NCBI GenBank assembly: GCA_963819635.1
Contig: CAWFWX010000008.1
Span: 1 to 64,000, forward strand
Source of the DNA: JACVRW01 sp963819635
GTDB lineage: Bacteria > Actinomycetota > Thermoleophilia > Solirubrobacterales > Thermoleophilaceae
Direction: 5' to 3'
Length of the DNA stretch: 64,000 bases
Below are positions 49,772 through 58,995 of this stretch, one piece after another; the stretch's first letter is position 1, and the number at the start of each line of letters is the position of its first letter. Both the position numbers and the translations under genes were made by a program. The notes under the pieces were generated by a model, which worked only from the letters and a program-made list of their open reading frames with translations, was not told where the DNA came from and did not search any database.

Positions 49772-50190
49772 AGGCGCTTCTCCATCGCCACGTGCTCGAT
49801 TCCCTCCTCCACGAACGTCGGACCGTACTCGCGATAGCCCGCGTTCTCGTAGAGGCTCTGCGCGTAGGTCTGGGCGTGGAGCGCGATCGCGTCCACACCT
49901 GCCTCCAGCGCGATGCGGTCCGCCTCGCGAAGGATCGCGGCCGCGATCCCGTCGCCGCGCCGCTCCGGCTCGACCGCGAGCCTCCCCAAGCGCGCCACCT
50001 GCCCGCGGAAGAGCAGGCGGCAGGTCCCGATCACGGCGTCGTCGTCGACCGCGACTATGTGCGTCGCCTCGGGGTCACGGCCGTCCTGGTCGGCCTCGAA
50101 CGAGACGCCCTGCTCGTCGCAGAACACCCGGGAGCGCAGCGCGAGCGCCGCTGTCACCTCGTCGTTCGTGAGTGCCTCGCGGACCTCCAC
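49768..50190 (-). CDS. GNAT-family N-acetyltransferase
   Basis: A 140-residue GNAT fold: ALRSRVFCDEQGVSFEADQD, ATHIVAVDDDAVIGTCRLLF, the acetyl-CoA loop LAVEPERRGDGIAAAILREA (Arg/Gln-x-x-Gly-x-Gly/Ala) and AQTYAQSLYENAGYREYGPT. It resembles ElaA-like enzymes. The substrate is unknown. GTG 50190 lies two bases after the TlpA-like stop, and its own stop overlaps the galT start, so the three genes form one operon. Confidence 0.85.
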   Translation of the reverse strand: MEVREALTNDEVTAALALRSRVFCDEQGVSFEADQDGRDPEATHIVAVDDDAVIGTCRLLFRGQVARLGRLAVEPERRGDGIAAAILREADRIALEAGVDAIALHAQTYAQSLYENAGYREYGPTFVEEGIEHVAMEKRL

Positions 50191-50192
50191 CG

Positions 50193-50669
50193 TCAGCGGG
50201 CGTAGCGGTCGATGTCCTCCGCCAGGGCGTCCTCGCTCGCGTATCCGCCCTGGTGCACGAACGCCAGCTCGCCCTTCGAGTCGTAGAAGGCCGTGCTCGG
50301 GAAGGCCTGTACGGCGTTGAAGACGGCCGCGATCTCGAGCTTCGGGTCCTCGAAGTGCTTGTAGGGAACCGGCTCCTCCTTCAGGAACTCCTCCGCGTCG
50401 CCGCGGTTGTCGTTCGAGTTCACGCCGATGAAGAGCACCTCGCCCTTGCGCTTTTTGGCCTGGTCGCGGAAGAAGGGAAACTCGAGCCGGCAGGGACCGC
50501 ACCAGCTGGCCCACTTGTTCACGACGATCGGCTTGCCGCGCTCGCGCTCCAGCACCTTCTCGAACCTGTCGGAGCCTCCAGGCACGAAGTTCGCGGACGG
50601 CGGCGCGTCGTCCGAGTTGCACCCGGCGAGGACCGAGAGGAGGAGGAATACGGCAGCCAGCCGGCGCAC
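50193..50669 (-). CDS. TlpA/ResA-like thioredoxin-fold lipoprotein
   Basis: About 158 residues. The leader RRLAAVFLLLSVLAGC is a lipoprotein signal, so the protein is anchored outside the membrane. The redox motif is NKWASWCGPCRLEFPFFRDQ, followed by the TlpA-type insertion VLFIGVNSNDNRGDAEEFLK and the cis-Pro loop QAFPSTAFYDSKGE. Members reduce disulfides, for example in cytochrome c maturation. I prefer GTG 50669 over the longer TTG 50726, because the signal peptide begins there. Confidence 0.85.
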   Translation of the reverse strand: MRRLAAVFLLLSVLAGCNSDDAPPSANFVPGGSDRFEKVLERERGKPIVVNKWASWCGPCRLEFPFFRDQAKKRKGEVLFIGVNSNDNRGDAEEFLKEEPVPYKHFEDPKLEIAAVFNAVQAFPSTAFYDSKGELAFVHQGGYASEDALAEDIDRYAR

Positions 50670-50869
50670 GGGCGGAAGGATGGCAGAGCCTCGGCTGACC
50701 CCATTTCGAATCACGGTGTGCTTCAATAGGTATACGCCAAGCGTCCTCCCAAGGGACCTGGTCCGTCGTTACTCGCGGGACTCAAGAGAACGACGTTGGA
50801 CCCCGGGCGTACCCAGCTGTCTCCTGACGAGCAGCTCGGCATGCCCCCTCTATTGAGATCGCCTTAACC

Positions 50870-53431
50870 ATGGCTCAGAGAAGCTCCGTGGCCGATGCCT
50901 CGCCGGTCTCCGGCGATGACCTGAAGCGCGCCGAGGAATTTGCGCGTGAATCCTTCGTGCTCGAAGGCGAGGACGCCGCGACCGCCCTCGCCGCGAACAG
51001 CGCTCGCCGTGCGGCGCTCGACGCCGCGCTCAGGGAGCTGGACGCGGGCCGGACCGAGCCGTCCCTCGAGTGGCGGCGCGAGTTCTCGCTCATGCTCGGC
51101 CTGGAGCGGCTGCTCGCCGAGGACGAGCCGCATCTGGCCGATGGCACCACGCTTTCGGCCCATCAGGTCGACGCCCTGTCCGGCACGCTGATCGCGCTCG
51201 AGTCCGAGCTGCTGATCAGCCGCAACGGCAAGGGCGGCAGCGCGCTCGAGGAGCTCCACTCGGGCGAGGTCGAGCTCGAGGGCGACGAGCTGCCTGACGA
51301 AGAGCCGCTCGACTGGGACCCTGACGAGGAGGCCGAGGAGGAGGCGGCGAGCGAGGCCGTCGAGGAGGATCCGGGGGCGGCACGCCGCTTCTGGTTCGAG
51401 CACGCGACGGGGGCCGGCAAGACCGTGGCCGCGCTCGGCTTCGTGGAGGCCTCGCGCACGGGCGGCATCCTGATCCTGACCCACCGGCGCAATCTGGTGG
51501 ACCAGTTCCTCGGCGAGCTGCGCGACCGCGGCTACAAGAAGCGCATCGCCGCCCCGCTGCTCAAGAACGGCGGCGGCGAGCCGCCCGCGGGCGGCCCCGT
51601 GACGGTCGAGACCTACCAGTGGTTCGTGCGCAACGCCGGCAAGGTCTCGGACGCCTACACGATCGTCATCTGCGACGAGGCGCACACCGCGCTCGGCGAG
51701 AAGACGAGCGCTTCGATCCGGCAGTGGATCGGTCCGGTGTTCGTGGGGATGACCGCGACCGGCGCGCTGATCGCGCGGCACGTGACGGACCTCTTCCCGA
51801 CCCAGACGTCGCGCTTCGACCTCGCGCAGGCCGCGCGCCGCGGCGTGATCGCGCCGCTGCGCTCCGTGCGCATCCCGCCAGGGGTGGGCGTGCGCTCGAT
51901 CGCCAACGTGCCACTCCGGCGCGGCGAGGTGGACCAGGACTTCGACCAGGAAGAGCTGGCCGCGCTGCTGGACCAGACGCCGTTCAACCTGGCGGTGGCC
52001 GACCTCTACAAGACCCGCTTCAGGGACCTCCCCGGGGTCGTCTATTCGGCCGGCGTGAAGCACGCCCACAACGTCGCCAAGGCCTTCCAGGACGCCGGGA
52101 TGAAGGCGAAGGCCGTCTCGGGCGAGACGCCCAAGCGCGAGCTCACGCGCGTGCTCGCCGCCTACGAGCGCGGCGAGATCGACGTGCTCGTGAACGCCCA
52201 GCTGCTCGCGGAGGGCTGGAACTCGCCCCGGGCCACGGTCTGCATGCACCTGGCTCCGACCGCCTCCAAGCGCATCTACCAGCAGCGCGTGGGCCGCGTG
52301 ACTCGCCGCACTCCCGGCAAGGAGTCGGGGATCGTCGTGGACTTCGTGCACCCCGCCACGCCCAACGACGACCCGGTCGTGACGCTCCACTCGCTGCTCG
52401 ACCGCGACGTGTACCGCGGCGGGGCGATCGTCGTCGGCCCGGTTCGCCGCGGGCGCGGCCGCCGGCTCCGCGTGGAGCGCCGCGTCGTGCCGGTCACGGC
52501 GGATGCCGAGCGGCGCGCGCAGGTGTTCGAGCGCGAGCTGTGGCGGATCGCCGTCGAGCACCTGAGCTGGGGCGAGCAGCAGGCGTGGGCGATGCTGGCC
52601 GGCGCGCGCGTGGCGTCGAACAACTGGCGCCGGGCGAAGGCGATGCTCCACTTCGACTCGACCGGCGAGCTGCGGCGGCTGTTCCTGGTCACCTGCCTGC
52701 GCCGCAACCGCAACACACAGCTGCGCGTGCGGGCGCTCGGCGAGGTCGGCAACCTGCGCGACGCGGAGGCGTTCGACGACGCCGTCGAGATCGTGGGCGG
52801 CTGGTCGCGCGACGAGCGGCGCGAGGGCGTGAAGGTGCTGCTCCAGGCACTGACCGAGCGCCAGATCGGCCGCCGCGACCAGGCCGCGCGCTGGCTGTGG
52901 CACCTGGCGGAGTACTCGCGCGAGGTCCACGAGGAATATGCCGTGCAACGGTGGCCGGAGACCAAGCGCCTCCTGGGCCTGCTCGTCAACTCCGCTGGGG
53001 CGGCGCACGCCCGCAACGCGCGCCGGCTGGTCCAGGCGGCACGCAAGCAGGACAGGCGCCTGTCGGCGGCGCTGCTCGCGGCGGCGCTCGCGCACACGCC
53101 GGAAGCCCAGCAGGTGCTGGACGGAGCGCGGATGCGCATGGCCCGCAAGCCGAGCGCGCTGGCGCGCGAGCTGCTGCGGAACTTCCCGAAGGGCAAGCGC
53201 CGCCGCGGCGGCCGCCGGCGCAAGAAGAAGGGCGCGGGCGAGTCGAACGGCGCGCCGGACGCCGTGACCGCGAAGGGCGGCGCCGCAGTGGACGACGACT
53301 CCACGGACGCGCCCGACGTCGAAGTGAACGGCAGCGGTGAGGGCGGCGACGAGTCCGGCGGGGACGAGCCCGGCTGGGGATCCGGCTCGGACGCCGCCGA
53401 CCGCGACTCCGCCGACCGCGACGCGGCCTAG
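50870..53431 (+). CDS. DEAD/DEAH-box SF2 helicase family protein
   Basis: An 853-residue protein. After about 100 helical residues and an acidic tract (DWDPDEEAEEEAASEAVEED) comes the RecA-like core: Walker A EHATGAGKTVAALGF, LILTHRRNLVDQF, DEAH (VICDEAHTALGEK), motif III VGMTATG, a second lobe VYSAGVKHAHNVAKAFQDAG, LLAEGWNSPRATVCMHLAP and motif VI YQQRVGRVTRRTPG. The C-terminal 350 residues are helical repeats ending in a basic block (KRRRGGRRRKKK) and an acidic tail. The layout resembles UvrB/type I-like helicases without nuclease. Its biological role is not known. No frame break. Confidence 0.88.
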   Translation: MAQRSSVADASPVSGDDLKRAEEFARESFVLEGEDAATALAANSARRAALDAALRELDAGRTEPSLEWRREFSLMLGLERLLAEDEPHLADGTTLSAHQVDALSGTLIALESELLISRNGKGGSALEELHSGEVELEGDELPDEEPLDWDPDEEAEEEAASEAVEEDPGAARRFWFEHATGAGKTVAALGFVEASRTGGILILTHRRNLVDQFLGELRDRGYKKRIAAPLLKNGGGEPPAGGPVTVETYQWFVRNAGKVSDAYTIVICDEAHTALGEKTSASIRQWIGPVFVGMTATGALIARHVTDLFPTQTSRFDLAQAARRGVIAPLRSVRIPPGVGVRSIANVPLRRGEVDQDFDQEELAALLDQTPFNLAVADLYKTRFRDLPGVVYSAGVKHAHNVAKAFQDAGMKAKAVSGETPKRELTRVLAAYERGEIDVLVNAQLLAEGWNSPRATVCMHLAPTASKRIYQQRVGRVTRRTPGKESGIVVDFVHPATPNDDPVVTLHSLLDRDVYRGGAIVVGPVRRGRGRRLRVERRVVPVTADAERRAQVFERELWRIAVEHLSWGEQQAWAMLAGARVASNNWRRAKAMLHFDSTGELRRLFLVTCLRRNRNTQLRVRALGEVGNLRDAEAFDDAVEIVGGWSRDERREGVKVLLQALTERQIGRRDQAARWLWHLAEYSREVHEEYAVQRWPETKRLLGLLVNSAGAAHARNARRLVQAARKQDRRLSAALLAAALAHTPEAQQVLDGARMRMARKPSALARELLRNFPKGKRRRGGRRRKKKGAGESNGAPDAVTAKGGAAVDDDSTDAPDVEVNGSGEGGDESGGDEPGWGSGSDAADRDSADRDAA

Positions 53432-53460
53432 CCGCGCCGGCTCGTCGGCCTCGCCCGCCG

Positions 53461-53505
53461 GGTGCCACGAGAAACCCATGACAGTCATGGGAAAGTCGTG
53501 GCACC
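53461..53505. terminator. 45-bp near-perfect palindrome between convergent genes (possible bidirectional terminator)
   Basis: Two 22-bp arms flank one base. The outer ten bases (GGTGCCACGA/TCGTGGCACC) and the inner eight (CCCATGAC/GTCATGGG) pair perfectly. The four bases between them (GAAA on one arm, AAAG on the other) do not pair and mirror each other. It lies between the helicase and birA stops. As RNA it would form a long hairpin with a purine internal loop. There is no T-tract. Confidence 0.55.
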
Positions 53506-53513
53506 GCGAGGAC

Positions 53514-54186
53514 CTAACGCAGCAGGTGCACTTCTCCCGCGTCGAGTGTGACGCGACCGTTCCCTGTCTCCACCACGAGCGCGCCTGAGTCGTCGATCCC
53601 GTCGGCGATGCCCTCGCCGTCCGCCCAGCGAATCCGCTCACCCTTCAATGCGTCCAGCTCGCGCCAGGCGGCCAGCACCGTGGCGTGCGGAGCGCCGAGC
53701 CAGCTGGTCCAGCGAGCGGACCAGCTCCGCGAGCACTCGCTCGGGGGTGGAGTCCACTCCGGCCAGCCGCAGCGAGGTCGCGCTCTCGGCAAGCTCCGCC
53801 GGGAAGGCGTCCGTCGTCACGTTCAGGCCGATGCCCAGCACCGCCCACCCCTCCTGTGGCCGTCCCTCCACCAGGATCCCGGCGACCTTGCGCCCGTCGA
53901 TCCAGACGTCGTTCGGCCACTTGATCGCCGCCTGCGCCGGCAGCGCCTCGCAGACGGCGACCGCGGCGCCGATCGGCAGCAGCTCGTCCAGCTCGCGCAG
54001 CACAAGTGACATCAGGAGCGCCGAGCCGGCGGGCGCCGTCCAGGCGCGGCCCTGGCGGCCGCGTCCCGCGGACTGCTCGTCGGCGGTCACGAGCGTGCCG
54101 TGCGGCGCGCCCGCGATCGCGAGCTCCTTGGCGCGCTCGTTCGTGGAGTCCGTGAGGCGGTGGTGTACGCGCGGCGTTCCGATCAT
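53514..54186 (-). CDS. birA: Biotin--[acetyl-CoA-carboxylase] ligase without HTH domain
   Basis: The enzyme attaches biotin to carboxylase BCCP domains. The 223-residue protein carries the adenylate-binding core STNERAKELAIAGAPHGTLV, the signature ADEQSAGRGRQGRAW (GRGRxG loop), AIKWPNDVWIDGRKVAGILVE and VLGIGLNV, with a C-terminal SH3-like part (GIDDSGALVVETGNGRVTLD). It is a monofunctional class I ligase lacking the DNA-binding repressor domain. One indel near 53700 is the only frame break between 46 and 64 kb. The ATG overlaps the upstream stop (ATGA). Confidence 0.92.
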
Positions 54187-54983
54187 TGCGGGCGCAGTCG
54201 CACCTCCGCGTCGACGCCGAGGCCGAGCGTTGCCGCCGCGTCGCCGCGGTTGATCGCGAGCGCGAGGGTGCGGTAGGCGTCCTGGTACACGAGCAGCTCG
54301 CCGGGGCTCACGTCCGCGAAGGTGTGGGCGTAGGTGGCTCTGTAGCGCTCTCCGTGGGCCTCGACCGTGACCTGGCCGCCGAGCGTGATGCCGGTGCCCG
54401 CCAGCCGGTCATGGTCGACGTTGAGGCCGACATTGCCGAAGCGGTCGATCACGAGTGCGTGGGCCACGACCGCGCCGTCCTCCTCGCGGGGGGCTGGCAG
54501 CTCGACCCGCGCGAGCGAATCCGGGTCGAGAGGGTCGCCGGCGTCCGCCAGCTCGGCCCCGGAGGCCAGGTGGGCCGCCACCGGCGCGAAGATGTCCCGC
54601 CCGTGGAAGGTCGCCGAGACCGGCTCGAGCCGGTGCGGCGAGCGGGTCACGTCCACCGCGAGCGCGACCCCGTCGCAGCGCTCCCAGGCGAGGCTGAGCA
54701 GCCCGTTGTCCGGCCCCACCAGCAGGCGGCCGTCACCGGTGCGAAGGGCGATCGCGCGGCGTTCGGTGCCCACCTGCGGGTCCACCACCGCCACGTGCAC
54801 GCCGACCGGCATGTAGGGGAGCGTGTTCCGGAGGACGAGTGCTCCCTGGCGCACCGCGTAGCGATCGATGCCGTGGGTGATGTCGACGATCTCGGCCCCG
54901 GGGTGGATCCCGCGAATCACCCCGTGGCAGACCCCGACGAAGTCGTCGTCGCGGCCGTAGTCCGTGAGCAGCGTGACGATCAC
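54183..54983 (-). CDS. SAM hydrolase / SAM hydroxide adenosyltransferase (DUF62)
   Basis: A 266-residue protein of the fluorinase/SAM hydroxide adenosyltransferase family, which splits S-adenosylmethionine into adenosine and methionine. Conserved blocks: TLLTDYGRDDDFVGVCHGVI, PGAEIVDITHGIDRYAVRQG, VHVAVVDPQVGTERRAIALR, LLVGPDNGLLSLAWE, SATFHGRDIFAPVAAHLASG and VIDRFGNVGLNV. The GTG start overlaps the cobA-hemD stop (GTGA), which places a SAM-consuming hydrolase directly after a SAM-dependent methylase gene. Confidence 0.88.
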   Translation of the reverse strand: MIVTLLTDYGRDDDFVGVCHGVIRGIHPGAEIVDITHGIDRYAVRQGALVLRNTLPYMPVGVHVAVVDPQVGTERRAIALRTGDGRLLVGPDNGLLSLAWERCDGVALAVDVTRSPHRLEPVSATFHGRDIFAPVAAHLASGAELADAGDPLDPDSLARVELPAPREEDGAVVAHALVIDRFGNVGLNVDHDRLAGTGITLGGQVTVEAHGERYRATYAHTFADVSPGELLVYQDAYRTLALAINRGDAAATLGLGVDAEVRLRPQ

Positions 54984-56540
54984 GCGGGCACCCGGCGGCG
55001 CGCGGCGTCGCCGGTCAGCGCGTCGACGAGGCCGTCGATGTCGTGGCGCTCGGCCTCCACGTCGACCGTGAGCCCGAGCTCCTCGGCGGTGGCCGAGGTG
55101 ACCGGGCCGATGGAGACGATGCGGGCGGTCGCGGGAGGACGCGCGCCCGAGTCGAGGAGGAAGCGGACGGTCGAGCTCGAGGTGAAGGTCACGTAGGTGG
55201 CGCGCTCGAGGGCGGCGAGCTGGGCGTCGCTCAGCGGCTCGGCCACGGTCTCGTACAGCGCCACGTCGTCGACCTCGGCGCCGCGCTCGCGCAGGGCATC
55301 GGGGAGAACCGACCGCGCCTCGGCCGCCCGCGCCACCAGGACGCGCCGCCCCTCGACCTCGACCTGCCCCAGCGCCTCCACGAGCGCCTCCGCGACGAAC
55401 CGCTCCGGAACCACGTCCGCCCGGATCCCATGACGAACGAGCTCCGCGGCGGTGCCCGGCCCGATGGCGGCGACCGTTGCTCCGGCAAGCGCGCGGGCAT
55501 CGCGCCCGCCCGCGTGGGCCCCGACCGCGCTCGCTTCGCCCCCGCGCGCGTCCCCTTCGCCCCCGCCCAGCGCGTCGAAGAAAAGTCGCACTCCGTTGGG
55601 ACTCGTGAAGCAGACGAGCGCGTACTCGTCGATCCGGTCGAGCGCGTCGCGCAACTCGCCCTCCACCGGGCGCGGCTCGATTCGGATCGCGGGCGTCTCG
55701 ACCACCTCGGCGCCAAGGTCTCTGAGCCGCTCGGCCAACCCGCTCGCCTGCGCGCGGGCGCGCGTGACCGCCACCACCTCGCCGTGGAGCTGGCGCCCCT
55801 CCAGCCAGGCGATGGTCTCGCGGAGCCCGGCGACCGCACCAACGATGGTGATCGCCGGCGCCCGGACCTCCTCGACCTCCACGCGAGCGGCGATGCCCTC
55901 GAGCGCGTCGACGATCACCCGCTGGCCGGGATGGGTGCCGCGCTCGACCACGGCGACCGCTTCGTGCGGATCGCGGCCGGCTGCCACGAGCCTCTCGGCG
56001 ATCCGAGGCAGCTGCCTGACCCCCATGTAGAAGACGAGCGTGCCCGGGAAGCGCGCGAGCGCGTCCCAGTCGAGCGCGGACTCCGGCTTCTCCGGATCCT
56101 CGTGGCCGGTGACGAACGCGACGGCCGACGCGGCGTCGCGGTGGGTGACCGGGATGCCCGCGTAGGCGGACGCCGCCACGCCCGCGGTCACGCCCGGTAC
56201 GACCTCGAACGGGACGCCGGCCGCGGCCAGCGCCTCGGCCTCCTCGCCGCCGCGCCCGAAGACGAACGGATCGCCTCCCTTCAGCCGCACCACGCGCTTG
56301 CCGGCGCGGGCGAGCTCCACGAGCAGGGCGTTCGTCTCTTCCTGCGTGAGGGCCGGGGCGCCCGGCTCCTTGCCCACATAGCGCAGCTCGGCGTCCGCTC
56401 GCGCCCCGTCGAGCGCGCCCGGGGGGATCAGCCGGTCGTAGAGAATCGCGTCCGCGGCCGCGATGAGGTCCAGCGACCGGCGCGTCATGAGCCCCGGATC
56501 GCCGGGCCCGGCGCCCACGAGGTAGACGATGCCGCTCACG
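54980..56540 (-). CDS. cobA-hemD: Uroporphyrinogen-III C-methyltransferase / uroporphyrinogen-III synthase fusion
   Basis: A 519-residue fusion. Residues 1-245 are the SUMT methylase: YLVGAGPGDPGLMTRRSLDL, VRLKGGDPFVFGRGGEEAEA, VVPGVTAGVAASAYAGIPVT and GTLVFYMGVRQLPRIAERLV. The rest is HemD: LVCFTSPNGVRLFFDALGGG, AIGPGTAAELVRHGIRADVV, VALYETVAEPL and TYVTFTSSSTVRFLLD. Together they close the ring to uroporphyrinogen III and make precorrin-2 for sirohaem or cobalamin. The hem genes upstream and the met8-like gene 6 kb away complete the sirohaem route. Confidence 0.92.
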
Positions 56541-56549
56541 CGGAGAACG

Positions 56550-57497
56550 CTATCCGGCGGCCACCGCGCGCTCGGCCTCCGCGAGCAGCTCGTCGGCGCC
56601 CGCGGCGCGCAGCCGGTCAGCGACGTGGCGGCCGACCAGATCCGTGGCGTGCGGATATGGCATCTCGAGCTCGTCGCGTATCCACCGCGATCCGTCGGGA
56701 AGCCCGACGAACGCCACAACGCGGATCGACTCCTCGCCACGCACCACCGCGTGCACGCCGATGGGCGTGTTGCAGGTCGCCTGCAGGAGGCGCACGACGT
56801 TCCGCTCCTCGTGCAGACACATGTCCGTCATGTCGGTCTTGACGCCCCACATGCCCGGGAACCCCGAGAGCGCCTCGTTGCCCGGCTCGTCCGCGTCGCG
56901 GATCTGCACGGCGAGGCAGCCCTGACCGGCAGCCGGCACGAACACGGCGGGGTCCAGCGGGGCTCCCTCATCGCCTCGCCCGAGCCGGTCGAGGCCGGCC
57001 TGTGCAAGCACGATCGCGTCGAAGTCGCCATCGGACAACCGCCTGAGGCGCGTGTCGACGTTGCCTCGAAGGTCACGAACGTCGAGGTCAGGTCGTACCG
57101 CGGACAGCAGCGCGCGCCGGCGAAGGCTCGATGTTCCGACGACCGCGCCCTCCGAGAGCTCGTCGAGCGAGTGGGCCCCGCAGAGGGTGTCGCGGGGATC
57201 GGCACGGCCCGGGAGCGCGTACAGGAGCAGACCGTGGGGAAAGTCCGCGGGCACGTCCTTCGCCGAGTGCACCGCCACGTCGATCTCACCGGAGAGCAGC
57301 GCCTCCTCGAGCTCCTTCACAAAGCGCGACTTGTCAGGGGTCAGACCCCTTGAGTCAGGTGCACTTAAGGGGTCAGACCCCTTATGGTCACCCGTCGTAG
57401 TGATCGGCACGATCTCCACCTCGCCCGCCAGCCGCTCGGCCACCCAGCGGGCCTGAGCGAGGGCCAGTGCGCTGCCGCGCGTGCCGAGTCTGATCAC
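56550..57497 (-). CDS. hemC: Hydroxymethylbilane synthase with in-frame repeat insertion
   Basis: Porphobilinogen deaminase, making the linear tetrapyrrole. It has RLGTRGSALALAQARWVAER, GEIDVAVHSAKDVPADFPHG, GTSSLRRRALLSAVRPDLDV, RGNVDTRLRRLSDGDFDAIV and LQATCNTPIGVHA with the dipyrromethane-binding Cys. Between TTGDH and DKSRFVKELEEALL lie 16 residues (KGSDPLSAPDSRGLTP) not expected in the family. They are encoded by a 48-bp block of two palindromic units. The insertion keeps the frame and falls in the loop before the first active-site lobe. At 315 residues the protein is otherwise normal. The GTG overlaps the hemA stop (GTGA). Confidence 0.93.
   Translation of the reverse strand: MIRLGTRGSALALAQARWVAERLAGEVEIVPITTTGDHKGSDPLSAPDSRGLTPDKSRFVKELEEALLSGEIDVAVHSAKDVPADFPHGLLLYALPGRADPRDTLCGAHSLDELSEGAVVGTSSLRRRALLSAVRPDLDVRDLRGNVDTRLRRLSDGDFDAIVLAQAGLDRLGRGDEGAPLDPAVFVPAAGQGCLAVQIRDADEPGNEALSGFPGMWGVKTDMTDMCLHEERNVVRLLQATCNTPIGVHAVVRGEESIRVVAFVGLPDGSRWIRDELEMPYPHATDLVGRHVADRLRAAGADELLAEAERAVAAG
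57336..57383. repeat. REP-like doublet inserted in hemC
   Basis: Two direct copies of AGGGGTCAGACCCCTT (57336-57351 and 57368-57383) separated by 16 bases. Each unit is palindromic except for its central base. The whole block is 48 bp, a multiple of three, and is read through in hemC. No other copy is seen in this window. The motif resembles short palindromic elements reported in many bacterial genomes. Confidence 0.8.
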
Positions 57498-58840
57498 CGG
57501 CCGCCGCGCTGGCGGCGGCGGGCGTCGAGGCGCGTGACCTCGGCGGGCGCATCCTCGAGCGGCGTCAGCGCGCCCTCCAGGCCGAACAGCTCGTGAAGCG
57601 CGTGCACGTAGCGGTAGGACGTGCCCTCCCCGGCCGCGCCGCGGAGCACGCTCGTCGGCTCGTGGAGCAGACGGCTCACAACCGCGCTCGCCAGCGTCGC
57701 CACCCGCTCGCGGTCGACCTCGGAGAGCGACTCCCAGCGCGACTCGTTCTCGCGCAGCACCTGCTCGACGATCTCGTCGCCGCGCCGGCGGAGCGCGGAG
57801 ATCGTGGGCACCACGTCGAGGCTGCCGAGCCAGTCCTCGAAGCGCGCGACCTCCTGGTGCACGATCACCTGCGCCTCGTCGGCCTCCGACTGGCGCCCGC
57901 TCAGGTTGCGCGCCACCTCCGCCTGCAGGTCGTCCATGTCGTAGAGCGCGATGCCCGGGCAGTCGCGCACGCCCGGCTCGATGTCGCGCGGCACGGCGAG
58001 GTCGATCATCACGAGCGGCCGCCCCATGCGAGACGCGGCGACGAACTCGAGCTCCTCGCGCCCGACGATCTGGTGCGGCGCCCCGGTGGCGCTCACGACG
58101 ATGTCCGCGTGCTCCAGCTCGCCCGGCAGCGAGTCGAAGGGGATCGCCCGGCCTCCGTAGCGCTGCGCCAGCCCGAGCGCCCGGTCGTAGCGCCGGTTCG
58201 CGACGAAGAGGGTCTCCACGCCGCGGTCGCGCAGCGCGCGGGCGGTCAGCTCGGCGTTCTCGCCGGCGCCGATCACGAGCACGCGCCGGTTCGCGAGGTC
58301 GCCGAGGAAGTCGGCTGCCAGCTTCACGGCCACCGACGAGACCGACACGCTCGAGCGCGCGATCCCGGTCTCGTGGCGGACCCGCTTCCCCGTGGCGAGC
58401 GCGTCGCGGAAGAGCCGGTTCGCGACCGGCCCGGTCACGCCCTCGACCAGCGCCATCTCGTACGAGCGCTTCACCTGTCCCTGCACCTCGGCCTCGCCGA
58501 CGATCATCGAGTCGAGCCCTGCCGTGACCGAGAACAGGTGCTCGACCGCCGCGCCGCCGCGCAGCGCGTAGATCGCCCCGAGCAGCTCCGTGGGCCGGAG
58601 GCCCGCCTGCCGCGACAGGATCCCGAGCGCCACGTTCTCGGCCTCGACCGGGTCGGCCGTGACGAGATAGAGCTCGGTGCGGTTGCAGGTCGAGATGGCC
58701 ACGGCCTCGTGGACGGCGTCGTGGCCCACGAGCTCGGCCAGGACGCGCGCCGCCCGCCCGTCCGGCAGCGCCAGCTTCTCGCGCAGCGGGAGCGGCGCGG
58801 TCTTGTGGTTCGCGCCGAGCGCCAGCAGCTCGCCCGTCAC
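57494..58840 (-). CDS. hemA: Glutamyl-tRNA reductase
   Basis: First step of C5-pathway tetrapyrrole synthesis, reducing Glu-tRNA to glutamate-1-semialdehyde. The 448-residue protein has the catalytic cysteine in AVAISTCNRTELYLV, LFSVTAGLDSMIVGEAEVQG, the NADPH loop RVLVIGAGENAELTARALRD, SATGAPHQIVG and IDLAVPRDIEPGV, with a C-terminal dimerisation helix. GTG 58840 overlaps the ccmD stop. The haem genes are therefore coupled to the cytochrome c maturation genes in one transcription unit, linking haem supply to its use. Confidence 0.95.
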   Translation of the reverse strand: MTGELLALGANHKTAPLPLREKLALPDGRAARVLAELVGHDAVHEAVAISTCNRTELYLVTADPVEAENVALGILSRQAGLRPTELLGAIYALRGGAAVEHLFSVTAGLDSMIVGEAEVQGQVKRSYEMALVEGVTGPVANRLFRDALATGKRVRHETGIARSSVSVSSVAVKLAADFLGDLANRRVLVIGAGENAELTARALRDRGVETLFVANRRYDRALGLAQRYGGRAIPFDSLPGELEHADIVVSATGAPHQIVGREELEFVAASRMGRPLVMIDLAVPRDIEPGVRDCPGIALYDMDDLQAEVARNLSGRQSEADEAQVIVHQEVARFEDWLGSLDVVPTISALRRRGDEIVEQVLRENESRWESLSEVDRERVATLASAVVSRLLHEPTSVLRGAAGEGTSYRYVHALHELFGLEGALTPLEDAPAEVTRLDARRRQRGGR

Positions 58841-58995
58841 TCGTCCTCCTCCGCGGCGACCAGCTCGGAGATCTGGCGGTCGATGCGCGCGATCTTCGCC
58901 CCGATGATCGCCACGTAGATCAGGATCAGCGCGATGAACACGACGTACGCGCCGGCGACGTACTTGCCCGCCTCGTCAAGCGGCAATGCGGGCAC
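58837..58995 (-). CDS. ccmD: CcmD-like small membrane protein
   Basis: A 52-residue protein, MPALPLDEAGKYVAGAYVVF and then IALILIYVAIIGAKIARIDR, with one membrane helix, a basic patch and an acidic end (EEDE). Size, topology and position directly after ccmC match CcmD, which stabilises CcmC/CcmE. The GTG start lies inside the last 20 bases of ccmC, and its stop overlaps the hemA start. No ccmE or ccmF is in the window. Confidence 0.75.
   Translation of the reverse strand: MPALPLDEAGKYVAGAYVVFIALILIYVAIIGAKIARIDRQISELVAAEEDE

Noticed and set aside
50864..53641. Very long minus-strand open frame (over 900 codons) opposite the helicase gene
   Set aside because: It is the antisense shadow of a GC-rich gene: Arg/Ala/His-rich, no domains, and the plus strand holds all helicase motifs.
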